Origin: Palsa-965 sp044448685
GTDB lineage: Bacteria > Bacteroidota > Bacteroidia > Palsa-965
Reading direction: 5' to 3'
Assembly (NCBI GenBank): GCA_044448685.1
Contig: JBIOHC010000062.1
Span: 1-20,366 of the forward strand
Length of the DNA stretch: 20,366 bases
The notes under the pieces were generated by a model that was not told the DNA's origin, did no database searches, and saw nothing but the letters and a program-made list of their open reading frames with translations. A program made the position numbers and the translations under genes. How positions within the stretch are numbered: position 1 is the stretch's first letter; each line of letters opens with the position of its first letter. Positions 15,706 through 20,366 of the stretch are shown piece after piece.

Positions 15706-16947
15706 TCAGAATTTTTTTAAGACGGGGTGAAAATCGCATATATTCATCGGAATGATCTGAGGGGCAATTTTTTCAGATTGATCAATCAGATCGAGGGTAA
15801 AGCTGTGCTGCAACAACAGGGAGCAGGGTATGCGTTCGGTAATAAGAGAAGAGAGGTTCACAGGATAAAAAGGGGTATCCCCTTTTCCATCCCTGTTGAG
15901 ATCATACCCAATGTATTTATCCCAGTAATTTCCGTCAAAATTATTGCTTACAGAGCTTCCGCTCGTAGCCACATCGAATGTATTGCCAAGAAAATTATTT
16001 CCATTCACACTACATTGGTCAGATGATCCGCTGATCCGTATCGCCCATCCGTTGGAAGAGAAAGTATTTTGAGATATTTTTATCCGGGTGGCTCCTTCCA
16101 TTGTAATGGCTGCTGTATTCTTATCGAATTTATTATCCCGGATTTCGCTGTCCTTTATCTCTTTCAGAAGGATTCCATAAGCCGATGCACCCCAGTTCTG
16201 TTCAAACGTATTCCGGATCATCCTGACCTGATAACTGAACATGACGGCCACCCCGGCCCCATTATTCCTGAATGTATTCCCCGTATAGGTATCATCATTC
16301 GAAAACATGAAATGTAATCCATACCTTATGTTTCCCTCACTTGTATTTCCACTAATTTCAGAAGCTGTCACAAATTCAAAATAGATCCCGTCCCGGTGCC
16401 CCTTCACCGTATTATTTTTTACCTGAATATGATTGCAATGCCAGAGATGTATGCCATTACCGGAACGGTGCTGATTCTTATCTTCCGAAGTAATCCGGTT
16501 TTCGGTCACCGTACAGCCGGAGCAGTTAGACAGGTAAACACCAAAAAAATTGTTCTTCAGAATATTATTGGTAATCAACACATCTTCCTTATTGTATACT
16601 TTGACAGCCGCATAATCTTCCAGATCACTTTTGGCAGAATTAATGAGTGTGAATCCGGTGATTGTTACATGAGAAGCTTTGACTGAAATCATTTCCACAC
16701 TTAGTTTTCCATCCAGCACAGGATTGTTTATTCCCTTCATTTTAATTTCTTTATCTATAACGAGATTCCCTTCTGACCAGATACCTCCGTAAACCAGTAT
16801 ACTGTCGCCATTACGTGCTTTGGCCAGTGCATCGCGGATCGTGGCGAATTGGCGGGACGGGCCCACATGAAGGTTAGCAGCTCCTGCAAAGGAGGTGCCT
16901 GCTGCTGACAAAATGAATATCAGCATTGCCTGCACGTTTTTTTTCAT
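15706..16947 (-). CDS. nosD: NosD: periplasmic beta-helix copper-site maturation protein
   Basis: This 413-residue exported protein has a signal peptide (about 1-23, ending FAGAA) and a long right-handed parallel beta-helix. From about 75 to 340 it is built of repeated turns with Asn ladders (for example ITNNILKNNFFGVYLSNCSG and IRDNKFDKNTAAITMEG), the CASH/NosD fold. The C-terminal part (about 345-413) is non-repetitive, and the segment FYPVNLSSLITERIPCSLLL is typical of NosD tails. NosD docks on NosFY in the periplasm and hands copper, and probably sulfur, to NosZ. Its ATG overlaps the nosL stop as ATGA. Length is in the normal range. Confidence 0.94.
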   Translation of the reverse strand: MKKNVQAMLIFILSAAGTSFAGAANLHVGPSRQFATIRDALAKARNGDSILVYGGIWSEGNLVIDKEIKMKGINNPVLDGKLSVEMISVKASHVTITGFTLINSAKSDLEDYAAVKVYNKEDVLITNNILKNNFFGVYLSNCSGCTVTENRITSEDKNQHRSGNGIHLWHCNHIQVKNNTVKGHRDGIYFEFVTASEISGNTSEGNIRYGLHFMFSNDDTYTGNTFRNNGAGVAVMFSYQVRMIRNTFEQNWGASAYGILLKEIKDSEIRDNKFDKNTAAITMEGATRIKISQNTFSSNGWAIRISGSSDQCSVNGNNFLGNTFDVATSGSSVSNNFDGNYWDKYIGYDLNRDGKGDTPFYPVNLSSLITERIPCSLLLQHSFTLDLIDQSEKIAPQIIPMNICDFHPVLKKF

Positions 16948-17384
16948 TTTTTAACTGTTTTTTTTACTTCTGTCCAGGTAATCCTTTCACTTGCAGAATG
17001 GTGAGCCGGAATGTCATTACGTGAAGCATCAAATGCGGCGAGATTACTGCCCATCGGGCTTTTAAGTAAAGAATCTTTTAAAAAGACAGCAGCAAAAGCC
17101 CGGATAAGGTTCCCCGGATGCATGTAATCAGCCACCCATTCTTCCTGAATCTGGTCCGCACCCAGGCTTTCTTTTTCCAAATTAAGCATACAACCGGCAT
17201 CATCAAATTTCATCGTTTTGCCTTTCACAGTGATAAGTTCAGCACCGAATTTTTCATCCACAAGTTTCATTTTACAATACTCACAATTATCCCTATTATA
17301 CTGCAACGGGCTAACCCGGGTGCTGCAGGATGAAAGAAGGAGCAGGAGTGCTGTATAATATCCTGGTTTAAGCCTGAATTTCAT
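16944..17384 (-). CDS. nosL: NosL: lipoprotein copper chaperone for NosZ
   Basis: From ATG at 17384 the protein has 146 residues. It starts with a lipoprotein signal (LLLLSSC, with lipidated Cys20). The Cu(I)-binding motif CEYCKM lies at 34-39, where the family expects CxxCxM, followed by FDDAGCMLNL at 60-69 and the conserved MGSNLAAF at 111-118. NosL delivers Cu(I) to the NosDFY/NosZ maturation system. A TTG start 20 codons upstream exists but would bury the lipoprotein signal, so I chose the internal ATG. It overlaps the upstream membrane-protein gene by 17 bases and nosD by four. Confidence 0.93.
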   Translation of the reverse strand: MKFRLKPGYYTALLLLLSSCSTRVSPLQYNRDNCEYCKMKLVDEKFGAELITVKGKTMKFDDAGCMLNLEKESLGADQIQEEWVADYMHPGNLIRAFAAVFLKDSLLKSPMGSNLAAFDASRNDIPAHHSASERITWTEVKKTVKK

Positions 17385-17958
17385 TTTTTCTGCGTTTGAT
17401 GAATTCAAAAATACCGAACAGAATAACCAGAGCCCCTGAACCAAAAAGAATCCATCCTCCTATATCAGGCATTGATAAAGCAGTAAAATTGAGCAGTACT
17501 TTATATCCTATCAGAGGAGGCTGGTATGACATCCCTTCAATCCGGATGGCAGCCATCGGGTTAAGGTGATGCCCGTAATAATAACCCCAGTTGTAAAAAT
17601 CAACCAGGGCAGCAATGGCAGCCAGCAGAAACAAGAAAGAAAGAATATATAAGAGTATGCGTTTATTAAAAACAAAGGTTAATAAACTGAATACGATAAC
17701 AGCACCCAGGAGGTAAACCATATAACCAAACTCCGGAAACATGGCAATATTGATCTTTCCCATCCCGATATAATGGTTCAGGTCATTGATAATATCCACG
17801 CTTCCACTCAGTTTGTTAATCCAGATTTTCATTTCCAGTCCTTCCGGATATTGTGGTGCCCAAAGTTGAATACTCCAGATTGGTAAAAAATATGCTGCAG
17901 GAAGAATCAGTGAAACGACTAAAATGCTCCATCTGAACACGGGTCTGATCTTATTCAT
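17368..17958 (-). CDS. Four-helix membrane protein in the NosB position
   Basis: This 196-residue protein has four predicted membrane helices (about 11-32, 76-97, 101-120 and 165-187). A loop between helices 1 and 2 carries a distinctive block, APQYPEGL at 34-41 and LNHYIGM at 60-66, which is strongly family-like. The gene lies directly between nosZ and nosL, the place where clade II clusters encode NosB, a membrane protein needed for N2O reduction in some bacteria but of unknown biochemistry. I infer, but cannot prove, that it is a NosB homologue. The His, Met and Tyr of the loop would be candidate metal or heme ligands. It starts 16 bases after the T-tract of the nosZ hairpin. Confidence 0.65.
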   Translation of the reverse strand: MNKIRPVFRWSILVVSLILPAAYFLPIWSIQLWAPQYPEGLEMKIWINKLSGSVDIINDLNHYIGMGKINIAMFPEFGYMVYLLGAVIVFSLLTFVFNKRILLYILSFLFLLAAIAALVDFYNWGYYYGHHLNPMAAIRIEGMSYQPPLIGYKVLLNFTALSMPDIGGWILFGSGALVILFGIFEFIKRRKNEIQA

Positions 17959-17969
17959 AGCTTTTTAGT

Positions 17970-18001
17970 AAAAGCAGGAAGGGCTTTTCTTCCCTTCCTG
18001 C
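17970..18001 (-). terminator. Hairpin plus U-tract after nosZ (partial terminator)
   Basis: In the minus-strand transcript the stem is GCAGGAAGGG pairing perfectly with CCCTTCCTGC (10 bp, 18001-17992 with 17983-17974) around an 8-base purine loop, followed by UUUU. It begins 16 bases after the nosZ stop and ends 12 bases before the next ATG. The U-tract is short (UUUUACU), so it probably terminates only part of transcription, or protects the nosZ 3' end. Either would give more nosZ mRNA than mRNA of the maturation genes. Confidence 0.75.
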
Positions 18002-18017
18002 CTGATTCAAGGATATA

Positions 18018-19997
18018 CTATTTTACAGTCTCAGCCACTTCTTTTTCCACTTCCCCGGTTGAGAATTTGAGGGGAACTGTTGATCCTTTGGGAGAAACCC
18101 TTACATAACCGGACATTTCCTGGTGAAGGGCTGAACAGAAGTCGGTGCAATAAAAGGGCACCACACCTATACGGTCAGGAACCCATTTCAGTGTCTGTGT
18201 TTCACCTGGCATAATCAGAATCTCAGCATTGTTAGATCCTTTTACGGCCAGGCCATGGGGTACATCCCAATCCTGTTCCAGATTAGTAACGTGGAAATAC
18301 ACTTCATCGCCCATCTGTACCCCTTCAATATTGTCCGGAACAAAGTGGGAACGGATACAGGTGGCATAAATATCAATCCGGTTGCCGGTCCTTACTACTT
18401 TTGCAAGCTTCTCCCCCTTGGTAACGAAGGCATTTGAATTCTCTTCAATCTTGTAGAATTTCGTTGAGTTCTTCTCGATGACAGAAGCCAGGATGGCCTG
18501 TGCATAGTGAGGTTCGCCAACTGTGGGATAGTCGTACAAAAGCTGCATTTTATCTCCGCTGATATCGAACAGCTGTGCGCTTTGGGCCAGTTCCGGCCCG
18601 GTAGGCAGGTAACGGTCTTTTGTGATCTTGTTATAGGCTACAAGATATTTGCCGTACGGTTTCTTGGTACCGCCTCCTACAACCATCAGGTGACCGATAG
18701 AATAGTAGGTAGCGTGCCTGTCCAGAATTTTCAGATCCTTGACATTCCATTTAACAACTTCGGAGGATACAAACATGGATGTATATGCATTCCCATTGTC
18801 GTCAAATTCCGTATGCAAAGGGCCCAGACCCGGTTTGGCTACTTCGCCGTAGAGAGCGGCTTCATATTTAATTACCGGCAAACCGGCAAATTCGCCGTCG
18901 AATTGTTTATCGGTGATGGCTTTCGTCATTTTAGAAAATGAGAAAACAGGAATCACTGCAGCCAGTTTACCACTGGCTACAATATATTCGCCGCTGGGAT
19001 TTACATCGCAACCATGAGGTGATTTAGGACAGGGTATGAGATAAACCATATCCTTGAGTTCACTTGCATCAACCTGTACCACTCCGTCTTCCATAGTTGT
19101 GGTAGCGGTATGTGTTTTTTCATCGTACACATTATGTGCATACTTGGATGGGGATTTGGTTCCTTTACCGGAATTCACATATTCTTCGACCTTTTTCCAG
19201 TTGATAGCAGCAACAAAGTCCTTATCACGCTGACTGGCATTTACCTCCAGCAGCGTATACGCTTGTTCGGAGTTATAGCAGGAGAAGAAGAACCATCCGT
19301 TGGAAACACCTTTTCCGGCTCTGCTCAGGTCAAAGTTGAAAGGAGGCATAATGATCTGAAACGCCACTTTCATGCGGCCGGTTTGAGGATCGATCTTGAT
19401 AAAGCTGAGTGTCCCTTTGAAATTTTTCTTGTAGGAAGAAATAGGTACATCATTATTCCCGTCCAGAGGAGTGCTGAATCGTGTACCGGCTACTATGTAT
19501 TCTGAATTTTCAGTTACAAAAGGAGAGGAGTGGTTACCGCTGCTGTTCGGAAGCTCCAGAATTTCAGCCGTACGGAAGCTTTTCAGATCAACCCTTGCCA
19601 CCCGGGGTGTATTGTTTGCATTGACAAATACCCATCGCCCGTCATCCAGACCATCTGTTTGGGATAATGCTACGTGGTGAAGGTCATCCCAGGGAACAAA
19701 ACCGTGGGATGTATTGAGCATGGGTTTAGTTTCCTCGCTGTACCCCCAGCCATTCTCAGGCATCACAGAAAAAACAGGAATGATTTTAAGGAGGCGTGTG
19801 GAAGGCAAACCATAAACAGCAAGCTGGCCGTTGAAGCCTCCGGAAACGAAATTATAAATCTCGTCATGTTTGCCGGGAGCAACATAGATTTTGGATGCTG
19901 CATCCCCTTCGACCACCTGATTGGCCGTTGTTGGTTTACATTGGGTGAAGGAAGCCAGGATAGCCACACCCCCTAAATAATACAGATACTTTTTCAT
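18018..19997 (-). CDS. nosZ: NosZ: Sec-dependent (clade II) nitrous-oxide reductase
   Basis: This 659-residue enzyme reduces N2O to N2 in the periplasm. All seven expected CuZ histidines are present: His107 and His108 in DDLHH, then His156, His328 in SPHGCD, His395 in GPLHTEF, His436 and His497 in GEPHY. The C-terminal cupredoxin domain has the CuA ligands His581, Cys617, Cys621, His625 and Met628 in FYCTDFCSALHQEMSGY. The N-terminus is a Sec-type signal without twin arginines, with a possible lipoprotein site at Cys20 (ASFTQC, although Gln before Cys is unusual). A GTG 27 codons upstream exists but would overlap the cytochrome gene, so I chose ATG 19997, 28 bases after that gene. Sec export, the CTDFC loop and nosB-type context place it in clade II. 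Confidence 0.98.
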   Translation of the reverse strand: MKKYLYYLGGVAILASFTQCKPTTANQVVEGDAASKIYVAPGKHDEIYNFVSGGFNGQLAVYGLPSTRLLKIIPVFSVMPENGWGYSEETKPMLNTSHGFVPWDDLHHVALSQTDGLDDGRWVFVNANNTPRVARVDLKSFRTAEILELPNSSGNHSSPFVTENSEYIVAGTRFSTPLDGNNDVPISSYKKNFKGTLSFIKIDPQTGRMKVAFQIIMPPFNFDLSRAGKGVSNGWFFFSCYNSEQAYTLLEVNASQRDKDFVAAINWKKVEEYVNSGKGTKSPSKYAHNVYDEKTHTATTTMEDGVVQVDASELKDMVYLIPCPKSPHGCDVNPSGEYIVASGKLAAVIPVFSFSKMTKAITDKQFDGEFAGLPVIKYEAALYGEVAKPGLGPLHTEFDDNGNAYTSMFVSSEVVKWNVKDLKILDRHATYYSIGHLMVVGGGTKKPYGKYLVAYNKITKDRYLPTGPELAQSAQLFDISGDKMQLLYDYPTVGEPHYAQAILASVIEKNSTKFYKIEENSNAFVTKGEKLAKVVRTGNRIDIYATCIRSHFVPDNIEGVQMGDEVYFHVTNLEQDWDVPHGLAVKGSNNAEILIMPGETQTLKWVPDRIGVVPFYCTDFCSALHQEMSGYVRVSPKGSTVPLKFSTGEVEKEVAETVK

Positions 19998-20025
19998 ATG
20001 TGGGATTGTTGATTCGATTATTAAT

Positions 20026-20366
20026 TTATTTCTGATTGTCATTTTTTCGCATGAATTCCAGAATATCCCGGCAGTCACCGGTACTCAAGCCCTGATTAGG
20101 CATCCTGACAAGACAAGTCTCGAGCAACTTTTGTGCTTCCGGATCTTTATCAAGCATGGCATCGGTATTGGTTATCATATTCATGATCCATTCCGGTGTT
20201 CTCCGGTCTGTAACGCCTTTCCAGCCCGGCCCTACCAGCTTTTCATCAGTCAGTTTATGGCAGGCGCCGCATTTTACATCATATACCGGCTTACCATTTT
20301 TAATCATGGTCTGATCGAGTGGATGAGTTAATTTAACTTCGGAAAATTTGCCCTTGCCTTTTGAAT
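20026..20366 (-). CDS. Cytochrome c upstream of nosZ (5' end outside window)
   Basis: The frame stays open to the window edge. The segment before the first visible ATG (20307) reads FSEVKLTHPLDQT, matching the equivalent part of the cytochrome at 13554-14063, so the ATG at 20307 is internal and the gene is truncated by the window. The visible part has heme motif CGACH, a likely distal Met in RMPN and the same C-terminal FMRKNDN. In 101 aligned residues I count 24 differences from its paralogue. Unlike the paralogue it has an extra Cys in the GDCRD segment. By position it is the likely electron donor to NosZ or a partner in its operon. Whether it is also a lipoprotein cannot be seen here. Confidence 0.9.
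   Translation of the reverse strand, partial: SKGKGKFSEVKLTHPLDQTMIKNGKPVYDVKCGACHKLTDEKLVGPGWKGVTDRRTPEWIMNMITNTDAMLDKDPEAQKLLETCLVRMPNQGLSTGDCRDILEFMRKNDNQK

Noticed and set aside
17385..17444. TTG start 20 codons upstream for NosL
   Set aside because: It would put about 20 extra residues before a good lipoprotein signal and deepen the overlap with the upstream gene.
19998..20078. GTG start 27 codons upstream for NosZ
   Set aside because: It would overlap the cytochrome gene by over 50 bases and place the Sec signal inside the protein; ATG at 19997 starts a normal signal peptide.
1..20366. tRNA, rRNA, CRISPR, transposase or integrase signals
   Set aside because: None seen; gene packing and composition look like ordinary chromosome throughout.

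Overview
The window looks like a chromosomal segment of a Bacteroidota (Bacteroidetes) species. The reasons are a complete moxR/bat (aerotolerance) operon in Bacteroidetes order, several lipoprotein-type signal peptides, absence of Shine-Dalgarno-like leaders, candidate TAnnTTTG promoter elements, and a Sec-type (clade II) nitrous-oxide reductase cluster without nosR. Apart from one small regulator gene at the left end, every confident gene is on the minus strand, so transcription runs right to left. I see no rRNA, tRNA, insertion sequence or CRISPR array.

Right part (about 20366 to 14212), read in transcription order: a c-type cytochrome cut by the window edge, nosZ, a four-helix membrane protein in the position of NosB, nosL, nosD, nosF and nosY. 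This is a compact N2O-respiration module with 1-17 base overlaps between the maturation genes. A strong hairpin followed by a short U-tract lies directly after nosZ and probably trims read-through into the maturation genes.

Middle part (14063 to 8785): a second lipoprotein cytochrome c, about 76% identical to the first over their shared 101 residues; a polytopic membrane protein resembling a reduced heme-copper-oxidase subunit I; a stand-alone rhodanese; a lipoprotein fusing rhodanese to thioredoxin; and a CopA-type Cu+ P1B-ATPase. Electron carriers, copper handling and sulfur/thiol chemistry next to a reductase whose CuZ site is a copper-sulfide cluster suggest, as inference, a functional neighbourhood.

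Left part (8671 to 382): moxR, a DUF58 protein, a BatD-like small membrane protein, batA, batB, batC, batD and batE. They are packed with overlaps or gaps of at most 20 bases. A MoxR AAA+ ATPase, three VWA-type proteins and TPR/beta-domain partners are expected to form an envelope-associated complex. The moxR leader holds a perfect 12-bp dyad interlocked with a 7-bp hairpin. The left end carries a 65-residue XRE-type regulator on the plus strand with a 7-bp dyad upstream, convergent with the bat operon.
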